Below are positions 1 through 7,848 of a stretch of DNA of 64,000 nt, one piece after another. Origin of the DNA: Capnocytophaga sp. oral taxon 863 str. F0517 (GTDB lineage: Bacteria > Bacteroidota > Bacteroidia > Flavobacteriales > Flavobacteriaceae); NCBI RefSeq assembly GCF_000466425.1, contig NZ_KE992171.1, positions 176,688 through 240,687 of the forward strand, in the 5' to 3' direction. How positions within the stretch are numbered: position 1 is the first letter of the stretch; each line of letters opens with the position of its first letter. The translations under genes and the position numbers were made by a program. The notes under the pieces were generated by a model that was given only the letters and a program-made list of their open reading frames with translations, had not been told where the DNA came from and made no database searches.

Positions 1-2
1 GC

Positions 3-224
3 AAGAATCATGATTATGGAGAGGCGTGGCGCAATATGCGTATCAGCTCATTGGCGGATCTTATTTTTCAGAAAATACTTAGAATCAAACAAATAGAAGA
101 TAACAAAGGAAAAACCCTCATCAGTGAAGGGGTGAAGGCTAATTATCAGGATATGATCAATTATGCTGTCTTTGCACTCATTCTTTTTGAGGAAATTAGT
201 GAAACAAACAATGAAAAAAATTAG
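3..224 (+). CDS. DUF1599 family protein, C-terminal part (partial)
   Basis: The reading frame is open from the left edge of the window to the TAG at 222-224, so only the last 73 residues are visible and the start lies outside. The visible segment begins KNHDYGEAWRNMR and continues with LADLIFQKILRIKQIE, which I recognise as the conserved end of the DUF1599 (nucleotide-modification-associated) family common in Bacteroidota. It is a small soluble helical protein with no signal or membrane segment in the visible part. Its last 14 bases overlap the start of the next gene, so the two are probably translationally coupled. The function of the family is not established. The M at position 36 is probably internal. 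Confidence 0.75.
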   Translation, partial: KNHDYGEAWRNMRISSLADLIFQKILRIKQIEDNKGKTLISEGVKANYQDMINYAVFALILFEEISETNNEKN

Positions 225-1308
225 TACTTCTATCATCCGCCTTATTGTGGGGGTGGTATTTATCATCAGTGGATTTGTCAAACTGGTCGATCCTATAGGA
301 TTTTCTTTTAAGTTAGAGGAATATTTTGAGCCACCAGTACTTGATATGCCATTTTTTATTCCCTATGCTTATCCTATTGCTATATTTGTCGTAGCTTTCG
401 AACTTATTTTAGGTGTATTGCTACTTTTGGGCTATCTAAGGAACTTCACCCTTCTTTCTCTTTTAGGACTTACTATCTTCTTTGGATTCCTTACGTTCTA
501 TTCCGCTTATTTCAATAAGGTGACCGATTGTGGGTGTTTCGGAGATGCACTTAAGTTCACCCCATGGGGGTCATTTACCAAAGATATGATTTTATTGGCC
601 TTGGCACTCCTTCTTTGGGTAGCAAGAGAACATATAAAACCTATCTTTACCAGCAAAATATCGGCAAGCATTCTCTCACTTACGCTCTTGGGTTGTATTA
701 TTTTGGTGGCTTATACCCAAAAACATCTTCCTATTATCGATTTTCGCCCCTATAAAATAGGAGTAAACATTCAAAAAGGCATGGAGATACCAGCCAATGC
801 CCCCAAGGCAGTGTATGATTACCATTGGAAATTCAAGGTAGGGGATAGGGAAGAGATTATCACCACTCAGGGGGCTTACCCTGAGGTGGAAGGAGGTACC
901 TATCTGTCAGTCGAAACAGAATTGGTATCCAAGGGCTATGAGCCCCCTATTCATGACTTTGTAATACAGAACCAAGGAGAAGAAGTCACTCAAGAACTCT
1001 TGGCTGAGCCTAAGTTATTGCTTATCACTTCTTATAATCTTAAAAAAGCAAACATGGAGGGCTTTGCCCCCATCAAGCAACTTACCGATAAAGCCATAAA
1101 GGCAGGTTACAGAGTAGTGGGGCTTACCCCCTCTCCTGAAGAGGCTAAGGCGCTATTGGGACAATATGGGCTGAATTTTGACTTCTATGCAATGGATATC
1201 ACCCCACTGAAAACCATGATTCGTGCCAATCCAGGAATACTTCGCCTCGAAAAAGGGACTATTATGCAAAAAGTAAGCTATAACGACACTGAAAAAATAG
1301 AATTGTAA
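211..1308 (+). CDS. DoxX/MauE-like (BT_3928-type) membrane protein with thioredoxin-like tail
   Basis: This is a 365-residue inner-membrane protein. The first half carries about five hydrophobic segments, including the opening IIRLIVGVVFIISGFVKLVDP, which is typical of DoxX proteins. A DCGCFGD motif follows the third or fourth segment, as in MauE-like proteins thought to help handle disulfides or thiols. The second half is soluble and ends in a thioredoxin-like fold without an obvious CxxC. I placed the start at 211 because MKKISTSIIRL gives a normal membrane start; an in-frame ATG at 163 lies deep inside the upstream gene. The stop overlaps the tatC start by one base (TAATG). A redox or metal-cofactor role is inference. 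Confidence 0.75.
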   Translation: MKKISTSIIRLIVGVVFIISGFVKLVDPIGFSFKLEEYFEPPVLDMPFFIPYAYPIAIFVVAFELILGVLLLLGYLRNFTLLSLLGLTIFFGFLTFYSAYFNKVTDCGCFGDALKFTPWGSFTKDMILLALALLLWVAREHIKPIFTSKISASILSLTLLGCIILVAYTQKHLPIIDFRPYKIGVNIQKGMEIPANAPKAVYDYHWKFKVGDREEIITTQGAYPEVEGGTYLSVETELVSKGYEPPIHDFVIQNQGEEVTQELLAEPKLLLITSYNLKKANMEGFAPIKQLTDKAIKAGYRVVGLTPSPEEAKALLGQYGLNFDFYAMDITPLKTMIRANPGILRLEKGTIMQKVSYNDTEKIEL

Positions 1309-2132
1309 TGGAACAACCACAAGAGGAGATGTCTTTCTTGGCACACTTAGAAATACTACGCTGGCATATTATTCGGGCTACCATGGTAATTATAGCAGTG
1401 GCTTTGTTGGCTTTTTTCTTTAAAACATATATATTCAAGTATATTATTCTTCCCCATACGCAAGGGGATTTTCCTACCTATCAGTTTTTCTGTGAAATAG
1501 GGCGCTATTTTGGCTCTGAGACCGATTTTTGTCAGCAGAAATTACCTTTGGTTATACAGAACCGAACCATGACAGGGCAGTTCTCCGCTACCTTGTGGAT
1601 CTCTTTCTGGACGGGCTTAGTGGTAGGATTCCCTTACTTGATGTATGAAATGTGGCGTTTTATCTCCCCAGGGCTTTATCAGAAAGAGCGAAAGATGGCC
1701 AAAGGCTTCATAGGGATTACCTCCATCTTATTCTTCGTGGGGGTACTCTTCGGCTACTATATTATAGCCCCATTATCGATCCATTTTTTTGCGACTTATT
1801 CGGTAGTAGATGGAGGGCAAATGGTTAAGAATGAGATAGATATAGCCTCTTATATAGATATGCTACGCTCCTCGGTGATCTCCTGTGGGCTTATCTTCGA
1901 ACTTCCTGTAGTGATTTACTTCTTGGCCAAATTGGGCATTGTTACTGCTGATTTTCTACGCAAGTATCGCAAGCATGCAATCATTGTAACCCTTATCTTG
2001 GCAGCTATTATTACCCCTCCCGATGTAGCCAGCCAGGTAATCGTCTCTATTCCTATACTGATACTCTATGAAGTAAGTATTTTTGTAGCTAAGATAGTAC
2101 AAAAAAGACAAGAAAGAACTAAATTAAATTGA
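1308..2132 (+). CDS. tatC: Sec-independent protein translocase TatC
   Basis: The 274-residue product is the multi-spanning receptor subunit of the twin-arginine translocase, which exports folded proteins across the inner membrane. The N-terminus contains FLAHLEILRWHIIR, the cytoplasmic motif with the conserved Glu, followed by six predicted membrane spans. Further TatC hallmarks are the segment FPYLMYEMWRFISPGLY and the Glu in the span containing LIFELPVVIYFL. An insertion of about 45 residues after the first span (with CEIGRYFG) is longer than in E. coli TatC but common in Bacteroidota. The start overlaps the preceding stop by one base. No tatA or tatB is seen in the window. Confidence 0.96.
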   Translation: MEQPQEEMSFLAHLEILRWHIIRATMVIIAVALLAFFFKTYIFKYIILPHTQGDFPTYQFFCEIGRYFGSETDFCQQKLPLVIQNRTMTGQFSATLWISFWTGLVVGFPYLMYEMWRFISPGLYQKERKMAKGFIGITSILFFVGVLFGYYIIAPLSIHFFATYSVVDGGQMVKNEIDIASYIDMLRSSVISCGLIFELPVVIYFLAKLGIVTADFLRKYRKHAIIVTLILAAIITPPDVASQVIVSIPILILYEVSIFVAKIVQKRQERTKLN

Positions 2133-2142
2133 TATACCAAAA

Positions 2143-2793
2143 ATGAATTTTACACCTGATTTAAGCCAATTACCTCATTGGCAAGCACTTAAAAAGATAT
2201 GTAAGGCACAATCAGTACTGGATTTGCTTATCTGTGGGCAGGAGTTCGAGACCTATCATCGATATATGCCCAGTAGCCAAGAGGAATATGAGGGACAAGA
2301 GGCTCGTATAGGCTTTGATTTTGAGGAAGAGGATGGCCCTTCTCTTCATTTGTTCTTTACTGAAAAAGGCTGTATCATTGTACCCAGTGTTTGTGAGAAT
2401 TTCCAAGGAACATCGGAACATTTTGAGAAGCAAATCCCTAAGGATTTTCAATCTTTTTATAGGAAAAACTATCAGGAACAAGAAGTGCCGTTCGTGATCT
2501 ATGCACAGGAAGACAAGCCATGGCAGCTCCTTACGAATTTTGAGATAGAGCAAGAGCTATTCACCCTCAAGCACCTATCTGAGGATCCGGAATTCTACAA
2601 AGATTGGGCTATTATTTTCTTTGGAGAAGAAACCGAATACCTTAATGATGACGCCTCTACCGAAACTATTGAAGCGCTTTATCAAGGAAAAATTCTTACT
2701 GAGAAAATGGTATATACCATTGTCAGTGGGGTGCAGGACTGGCTCTTCTTGGAAGAAGAACTCAATCGTATCCCGTATCGTTTTGATTTTTAA
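2143..2793 (+). CDS. Hypothetical protein, acidic and soluble
   Basis: The 216-residue protein starts 10 bp after tatC, so it is probably in the same transcript. I do not recognise a family. It is acidic, rich in Glu, Phe and Tyr, and has no signal peptide or membrane segment. Alternating short strands and helices, such as GPSLHLFFTEKGCIIVPSV, suggest a compact cytoplasmic domain. Codon use resembles its neighbours, and uninterrupted length in an operon context supports it as a real gene. No function can be assigned from the sequence. Confidence 0.65.
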   Translation: MNFTPDLSQLPHWQALKKICKAQSVLDLLICGQEFETYHRYMPSSQEEYEGQEARIGFDFEEEDGPSLHLFFTEKGCIIVPSVCENFQGTSEHFEKQIPKDFQSFYRKNYQEQEVPFVIYAQEDKPWQLLTNFEIEQELFTLKHLSEDPEFYKDWAIIFFGEETEYLNDDASTETIEALYQGKILTEKMVYTIVSGVQDWLFLEEELNRIPYRFDF

Positions 2794-2883
2794 GGAATTT
2801 TATTTGCTTAAAGGATTCATTTTCTAATGTGATAATCAAGATCTTTGGACAGGAAAAAGAAGGTAGGAAAATAAATAAAGATA

Positions 2884-4848
2884 ATGCAAATAAGTGAATT
2901 GTTAGAAAATAATAGAATAAGCCTACGCACTTACAATGTTTGTATGGAACAGCGATGGTTTTCCTCAGAGGATATCCGCAATTATTACAATAAGAATAAA
3001 AACTTTGAAGGGATAAAAAACTGTGGAAAGCGGTCAGCCGAGGAGCTTATGCGTATTTCATCTTTGGATTTCTTAGAGAAGGTAAAGGAAGAAGACCTGC
3101 TTAACAAGCAACTTTTGGCCTCTTTTAAGAAATTGACCCCACCTCAAAAAGAGATAATTGAAAGCTATATCAAGATGCTTACAGCCAACCTCTCTCCTCG
3201 GCTAAAGAATACCTTGGATCTATATTTCATACAAGGAATCTCCTTGCAGGCCTTTGAGCTTTTTTATATGAAAGCTCAAGAGAAGGCAATCAAAATAAAA
3301 GGTATAGGACGAAGAAATATCTTGGACTTAGAAAATTATTTCGATAAGATAAAATACTTCATTGTAGAGGTTAGTAAGGTGGAGAACTCTGAAAAAGTAT
3401 TGTTATTCAAGGATTTGTGTGTTGATAAGAATATCTATCCCTTGAATGATATCCCTGTGATGGTAACTCGCTTGGGATTCTTCAAGGTGGTGGACTATCT
3501 GCTTACAACACCCATCCTATTCGATGAAAGTAAAATAAAGCTCTTTTCCAAGGCATTCAAATTCTATCGTCACACCACAGGTTTGAAACTCAGGGAGATA
3601 GGAAAGCAGATGAATATTACCCATGAACGCGTGCGACAAATTCGAAATCAGACGATTTGTGATTTATTTAAGAAATTGCCTATAGTTCGAGCCTTTGATG
3701 ATGAGTTGCTCGTACAGAATCATATACAAACATCTGGAGATATTATTTTTCTTACTCCCGAACAGGTAGCTGTAATCAACCAGAAGAGCCATACCGACTT
3801 TACCGATGGTTTTGTTCACTTCATCCTTTGTATTTATTTGGATAAATATCAGTTGGTAGGTAACCTTTCGGATGTTCTTTTTCCTCATTTCTCTAAAAAG
3901 AAAAACAGACATAATTGGAAGAATATCTATTTGGTAACCAAGGATATACATCCTTATTTGGATTGGGAGACATTGGTCTTGGACATCTGTTCATTGCTTG
4001 AGAAGAAGACAGCGAAGCAGTATGAGATCTCTCTTAGGGAGAAAATAGCCCCTTACCTTGCCGCCACTCCTTATCTTTTAGATCGTGTCTCGAAGGTGGT
4101 TGCCCTTATACTCCGCCAAGAATTTGACCTACAAATAAAAGGGGATACCCTCACCATCCCTCGTAATACTTACAAGCAGATCAATGAATATGCCTATGAG
4201 GCCTTAGAAGCCTTGGGAACTCCCTCCTATGTAAAGGAAATAGCAGAAAAAGTGAAGGAACTCTACCCCAAGACAAATTTCACTTATGCGGGTATTCGTT
4301 CGTCTCTCAAGAGAGAATATGGATTTGTCCCTATCGGGAGAAGTAGTAATTTTGGACTGAAGAAATGGGAAAATACAGTGGAGAACTTCAAGGGAGGTAC
4401 CATTCGTGATATTACCAAGGAGTTTCTCCTTCAGCAGAAGGAGCCTCAGACGCTGGAACAAATCACCTCCTATCTGCTTCAGTATAGGCCTCATACCAAC
4501 GCTAAAAGTATCTTGACCAACCTTAAAGCAGATACTTCCGACACCTTTATTTTCTTTAACAATTCTCAGATTGGTCTCACCCAAATCACCTATCCAGAGG
4601 CCTATGGCTTACAGGTGGAGCAACCGGTTAAGAAACGCACTTGGGAAGAAAACTATCAGGCAATGACCCTCTTTCTCCAAAAAAACAATCGCTTGCCACT
4701 TTCTTCGGACAAACATCTCGAGGCCATTGTCCTATACCGGTGGATGAGTGTACAGCGAAACTTAATAAAAAATGGACGTGTCTCCCAGGAAAAAAAAGAC
4801 CTCTTTCAGGCACTTATAAATAGAAATTATGAAGACATTACGAGCTGA
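2884..4848 (+). CDS. Multidomain DNA-binding protein with sigma-region-4-like HTH
   Basis: This 654-residue protein reads as a chain of nucleic-acid-binding modules. Residues about 1-60 and 100-155 both resemble the RNA polymerase alpha C-terminal domain or helix-hairpin-helix type (RTYNVCMEQRW...GIKNCGKRSAEEL and LSPRLKNTLDL...IKGIGRRNILDLE). Residues about 225-262 contain LREIGKQMNITHERVRQIRNQT, almost a textbook sigma-70 region 4 helix-turn-helix for -35 recognition. Residues about 433-495 look like a HARE-HTH domain, with a weaker second copy near 505-570. Residues about 585-650 look like a helicase-associated domain. There is no sigma region 2, so it cannot be a complete sigma factor. 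It overlaps lptB by 20 bp. An RNA-polymerase-associated role is inference. Confidence 0.7.
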   Translation: MQISELLENNRISLRTYNVCMEQRWFSSEDIRNYYNKNKNFEGIKNCGKRSAEELMRISSLDFLEKVKEEDLLNKQLLASFKKLTPPQKEIIESYIKMLTANLSPRLKNTLDLYFIQGISLQAFELFYMKAQEKAIKIKGIGRRNILDLENYFDKIKYFIVEVSKVENSEKVLLFKDLCVDKNIYPLNDIPVMVTRLGFFKVVDYLLTTPILFDESKIKLFSKAFKFYRHTTGLKLREIGKQMNITHERVRQIRNQTICDLFKKLPIVRAFDDELLVQNHIQTSGDIIFLTPEQVAVINQKSHTDFTDGFVHFILCIYLDKYQLVGNLSDVLFPHFSKKKNRHNWKNIYLVTKDIHPYLDWETLVLDICSLLEKKTAKQYEISLREKIAPYLAATPYLLDRVSKVVALILRQEFDLQIKGDTLTIPRNTYKQINEYAYEALEALGTPSYVKEIAEKVKELYPKTNFTYAGIRSSLKREYGFVPIGRSSNFGLKKWENTVENFKGGTIRDITKEFLLQQKEPQTLEQITSYLLQYRPHTNAKSILTNLKADTSDTFIFFNNSQIGLTQITYPEAYGLQVEQPVKKRTWEENYQAMTLFLQKNNRLPLSSDKHLEAIVLYRWMSVQRNLIKNGRVSQEKKDLFQALINRNYEDITS

Positions 4849-5563
4849 AAATATAGTAAAAGAATACAAAGGACGTAAGGTGGTCAAGGGGATCTCCTTG
4901 GAAGTCAAGCAAGGAGAAATTATAGGCCTCTTGGGGCCTAATGGAGCCGGCAAGACTACCTCTTTCTATATGATAGTAGGCTTTATCAAGCCCAATGCAG
5001 GACATATCTTCCTCAATGACAAGGAGATAACCCGCTATCCTATGTACAAGCGCGCCCAAAATGGGATTGGCTATTTGGCACAAGAGCCCAGTGTGTTTAG
5101 AAAAATGAGTATAGAGGACAATATCTTATCTGTTCTACAGCTCACCAAGCTCACCAAGAAGGAACAGCTCTACAAGATGGAATCCCTTATCGATGAGTTT
5201 AACTTAGGACATATTCGTAAGAATAGAGGAGACCTGCTCTCCGGTGGGGAGCGTAGGCGTACCGAGATTGCACGCGCCTTGGCCACCAGTCCCGATTTTA
5301 TTCTCTTGGACGAACCCTTTGCAGGGGTCGATCCTATTGCGGTGGAGGATATACAGAATATTGTCTTCCAACTGAAAAACAAGAATATAGGAATCCTTAT
5401 CACCGACCACCGTGTGGAGGTAACCCTACCGGCAACCGATCGCACTTACCTGATGTATGAAGGAGGAATCCTCAAGGCTGGACTTCCCGAGGAACTCGCC
5501 TATGACCCTATGGTCAGAGAAGTATATTTGGGAAATAACTTTGAACTCAAGAAAAGAAATTAA
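4829..5563 (+). CDS. lptB: LPS export ABC transporter ATP-binding protein LptB
   Basis: The 244-residue cytoplasmic ATPase powers LptFG and the transport of lipopolysaccharide to the outer membrane. Seen directly: Walker A GPNGAGKTT at 36-44, Q-loop Gln near 85, signature LSGGE near 137-141, Walker B ILLDEP near 158-163, and switch His near 194 (TDHRV). The segment ending GNNFELKK is characteristic of the LptB C-terminus. Its start lies inside the end of the preceding large DNA-binding gene (20-bp overlap), so expression is probably coupled. lptF and lptG are not in this window. Confidence 0.95.
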   Translation: MKTLRAENIVKEYKGRKVVKGISLEVKQGEIIGLLGPNGAGKTTSFYMIVGFIKPNAGHIFLNDKEITRYPMYKRAQNGIGYLAQEPSVFRKMSIEDNILSVLQLTKLTKKEQLYKMESLIDEFNLGHIRKNRGDLLSGGERRRTEIARALATSPDFILLDEPFAGVDPIAVEDIQNIVFQLKNKNIGILITDHRVEVTLPATDRTYLMYEGGILKAGLPEELAYDPMVREVYLGNNFELKKRN

Positions 5564-5592
5564 AAATAATTACACTTAAAAATAATCATATA

Positions 5593-6438
5593 ATGTCAGA
5601 TATTCAACAACTTACCGACCTTACCACCCAAGTGCGTAGGGATATTTTACGAATGGTACATGCCGTAAATTCAGGACATCCGGGAGGCTCCTTGGGCTGT
5701 GCGGAGTTCTTAGTGTGCCTCTATAATGAAGTGATGGACATCAAGTTACCTTTTGCTATGGATGGGCATGGGGAAGATTTGTTTTTCCTCTCCAACGGTC
5801 ATATATCTCCGGTATTCTATAGTGTACTGGCTCGCCGCGGTTTCTTTCCCGTAAGTGAGCTCGCCTCCTTCCGTAAGATCAATACCCGCTTGCAGGGACA
5901 TCCTACCCCTTGTGAAGGCTTAGAAGGGGTACGTGTAGCCTCTGGTTCCTTAGGACAAGGACTTTCGGTAGCCATAGGAGCGGCCTTGGCCAAAAAGCTC
6001 AATGGAGATAACCATCTTGTCTATACCCTACATGGTGATGGCGAATTACAAGAAGGACAGATATGGGAAGCGGCCATGTATGCCGCTGGAAAAGGAGTGG
6101 ATAACCTGATTGCGACGGTGGATTACAATCAAAAACAAATCGATGGCCCTACCGATGTGGTACTTCCCTTGGGTGACCTCAAGGCTAAGTTCGAAGCCTT
6201 TGGCTGGCAGGTAGTCTCCATAGAGAAAGGAAACGATATAGCCTCTATTTTAGAAGGACTTAAGGCAGCCAAAGCCCTCACCGGTAAGGGTAAGCCTGTA
6301 TGTATACTCCTACATTCTGAAATGGGGAATGGAGTAGATTTCATGATGGGTACCCATGCTTGGCATGGTAAGGCGCCTAATGATGAACAGTTGGCCAAGG
6401 CCTTAGCTCAAAATCCGGAGACCTTAGGTGATTACTAA
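5593..6438 (+). CDS. Transketolase, N-terminal subunit
   Basis: The 281-residue product is the thiamine-diphosphate-binding half of a split transketolase, acting in the non-oxidative pentose phosphate pathway. The SGHPGGSLG motif sits at 27-35 and the cofactor motif begins with GDG at 148-150. The pyrimidine-binding and C-terminal domains are absent. In two-gene transketolases these are encoded by a second gene, usually directly downstream. Here a terminator and the convergent ilvE follow instead, so the partner must be elsewhere. The gene lies 29 bp after lptB and may be read from the same transcript. The stop TAA and the following hairpin are clear, so the short length is not a frameshift within this window. 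Confidence 0.9.
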   Translation: MSDIQQLTDLTTQVRRDILRMVHAVNSGHPGGSLGCAEFLVCLYNEVMDIKLPFAMDGHGEDLFFLSNGHISPVFYSVLARRGFFPVSELASFRKINTRLQGHPTPCEGLEGVRVASGSLGQGLSVAIGAALAKKLNGDNHLVYTLHGDGELQEGQIWEAAMYAAGKGVDNLIATVDYNQKQIDGPTDVVLPLGDLKAKFEAFGWQVVSIEKGNDIASILEGLKAAKALTGKGKPVCILLHSEMGNGVDFMMGTHAWHGKAPNDEQLAKALAQNPETLGDY

Positions 6439-6447
6439 TAAAATAAA

Positions 6448-6475
6448 GGGCGAGCCACCGAGGCTCGCCCTTTGT
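6448..6475. terminator. Bidirectional terminator between transketolase and ilvE
   Basis: A perfect 9-bp stem (GGGCGAGCC / GGCTCGCCC at 6448-6456 and 6462-6470) encloses a 5-base loop. It is flanked by A-rich sequence on the left and TTTGTTTTAT on the right, so it can end transcription of both convergent genes. Confidence 0.9.
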
Positions 6476-6479
6476 TTTA

Positions 6480-7547
6480 TTATACTCTTACACGCCATCC
6501 GAAAGGATCTTCAGACTTGTTGTATTGTATATTAAGTAAATATTCCTTGATACGAGCCGCATAGCTATCCTTAACCTCTGGTAGGCGATATTCCTTACCT
6601 TCGTAGCCGAAGGCTGCCACAGGACTCACCACTGCGGCTGTACCACAGCCGAAAATCTCTTTTAGGGTACCGTTTTCTACCGCTTGCAATAGCTCAGTAA
6701 CGGTAATGGAGCGAGATTCAAAAGCAATACCCAACTTCTCGGCTACAGCCATCACACTTCGGCGGGTAACCCCATCCAAGATACGTTCGGTAGGTGGGGG
6801 AGAGATAAGGGTATCTCCTATACGCACCACAATATTCATAGTACCACATTCTTCTAACTTCTGGTGGGTAGCATCATCCGTCCAGATAATCTGTTGGTAG
6901 CCCTCTTCCTTGGCTAAGGCCGTTGGATAGAACTGTCCGGCATAGTTGCCCGCAGCCTTGGCAAAACCTACCCCACCGTTGGCCGCACGGCTGTAGTGGT
7001 CGGCTATTTTCACCTTTACCTCTTGTCCGGCATAGTAGCTCTGTACAGGGGAAGTGATGATCATAAAGCGGTACTCACGGGCGGGATTGGCCTGTACGCC
7101 AAAGGAAGTCCCAATCATAAAAGGACGAAGATAGAGTGCATTGCCAAAACCAGGCTGTACCCAGTCTCTGTCCAAATCCACCAACTTTTTTAGGGCTTCG
7201 TCAAAAAGATCTTCGGGGAATTCGGGCATAGCCATACGCTTACAAGACTTGTTGATACGAGCATAGTTCTCTGTAGGGCGGAAAAGGAACACCGCTCCTT
7301 GGTCATCCTTATAAGCCTTCATCCCTTCAAATACAGCCTGTCCGTAGTGGAACACACTCATAGAAGGCTCTACCGTGAAAGGCCCATAAGGCACAATACG
7401 CGGATCTTGCCACTTACCATCCTTATAATCACAGATGAACATATGGTCAGAGAAGATTTGCCCGAAAGACAACTTAGAAAAATCAACCTCCTGTAGTCTA
7501 CTCTTAGCTACTTTTTCAACAGAAATAGAAAATTTTGTAGTATTCAT
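6480..7547 (-). CDS. ilvE: Branched-chain amino acid aminotransferase
   Basis: The 355-residue PLP enzyme transfers the amino group between glutamate and the branched-chain 2-oxo acids in the last step of Leu, Ile and Val synthesis or the first step of breakdown. Family hallmarks are YGPFTVEPSMSVFHYGQAVFEG near the N-terminus, the catalytic Lys in GVGFAKAAGNYAG, the EECGTMNIVV strand, and GCGTAAVVSPV near the C-terminus. The length fits the BCAT-2 class. The start at 7547 is the first Met of the frame and lies about 26 bp from a good Bacteroidota -7 box (7573-7580). It is monocistronic, bounded by the terminator at 6448-6475. Confidence 0.95.
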   Translation of the reverse strand: MNTTKFSISVEKVAKSRLQEVDFSKLSFGQIFSDHMFICDYKDGKWQDPRIVPYGPFTVEPSMSVFHYGQAVFEGMKAYKDDQGAVFLFRPTENYARINKSCKRMAMPEFPEDLFDEALKKLVDLDRDWVQPGFGNALYLRPFMIGTSFGVQANPAREYRFMIITSPVQSYYAGQEVKVKIADHYSRAANGGVGFAKAAGNYAGQFYPTALAKEEGYQQIIWTDDATHQKLEECGTMNIVVRIGDTLISPPPTERILDGVTRRSVMAVAEKLGIAFESRSITVTELLQAVENGTLKEIFGCGTAAVVSPVAAFGYEGKEYRLPEVKDSYAARIKEYLLNIQYNKSEDPFGWRVRV

Positions 7548-7572
7548 TATTTTCTTTTTAAGAATTAAATCG

Positions 7573-7606
7573 CAAAGTTACGAATTAAATAATGAATAGC
7601 CGACAA
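7573..7606 (-). promoter_or_regulatory. ilvE promoter (Bacteroidota type)
   Basis: On the minus strand the -7 box TAACTTTG is at 7573-7580 and a TTG at 7604-7606, separated by 23 bp, the long end of the usual range. The -7 match is exact to TAnnTTTG. Confidence 0.6.
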
Positions 7607-7792
7607 TTAAAAATTAATTAACGGTTAATTAAGGAATAAGGAGCGGTAGGAATTTTAGAGGGATAGAGCTGTAGGAAAGCAGGAAGGAACATCTTTGGAA
7701 AATAAACATTTAGAGATTTTAAGTTTTGTATTTTAACGTTTATTTGTTGTGCAAATAATTCATTATTTCTTACTATTTTTTTTGCAAAAACA

Positions 7793-7824
7793 TTTGTTAT
7801 TTTAGAAATAATTCTATACCTTTG
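7793..7824 (+). promoter_or_regulatory. nirK promoter (Bacteroidota type)
   Basis: TTTG at 7793-7796 and TACCTTTG at 7817-7824 are separated by 20 bp, an excellent match to the Bacteroidota housekeeping consensus. Transcription would start about 15-20 bases before the nirK ATG at 7849. Confidence 0.8.
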
Positions 7825-7848
7825 TGGCACATATAAAAATACTAATAA

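Larger units (their letters stand above)
7548..7848. other. Divergent promoter region between ilvE and nirK
   Basis: This 301-bp AT-rich region holds the predicted ilvE promoter near 7573-7606 and the nirK promoter at 7793-7824. I see no convincing small gene or structured RNA between them. A CRP/FNR-like or NsrR-like operator was looked for upstream of the nirK -33 box; no clean palindrome was recognised. Confidence 0.6.

Noticed and set aside
2884-4848. Alternative sigma factor
   Set aside because: It has a region 4-like HTH but no region 2 for -10 recognition and core binding, so it cannot act as a complete sigma factor.
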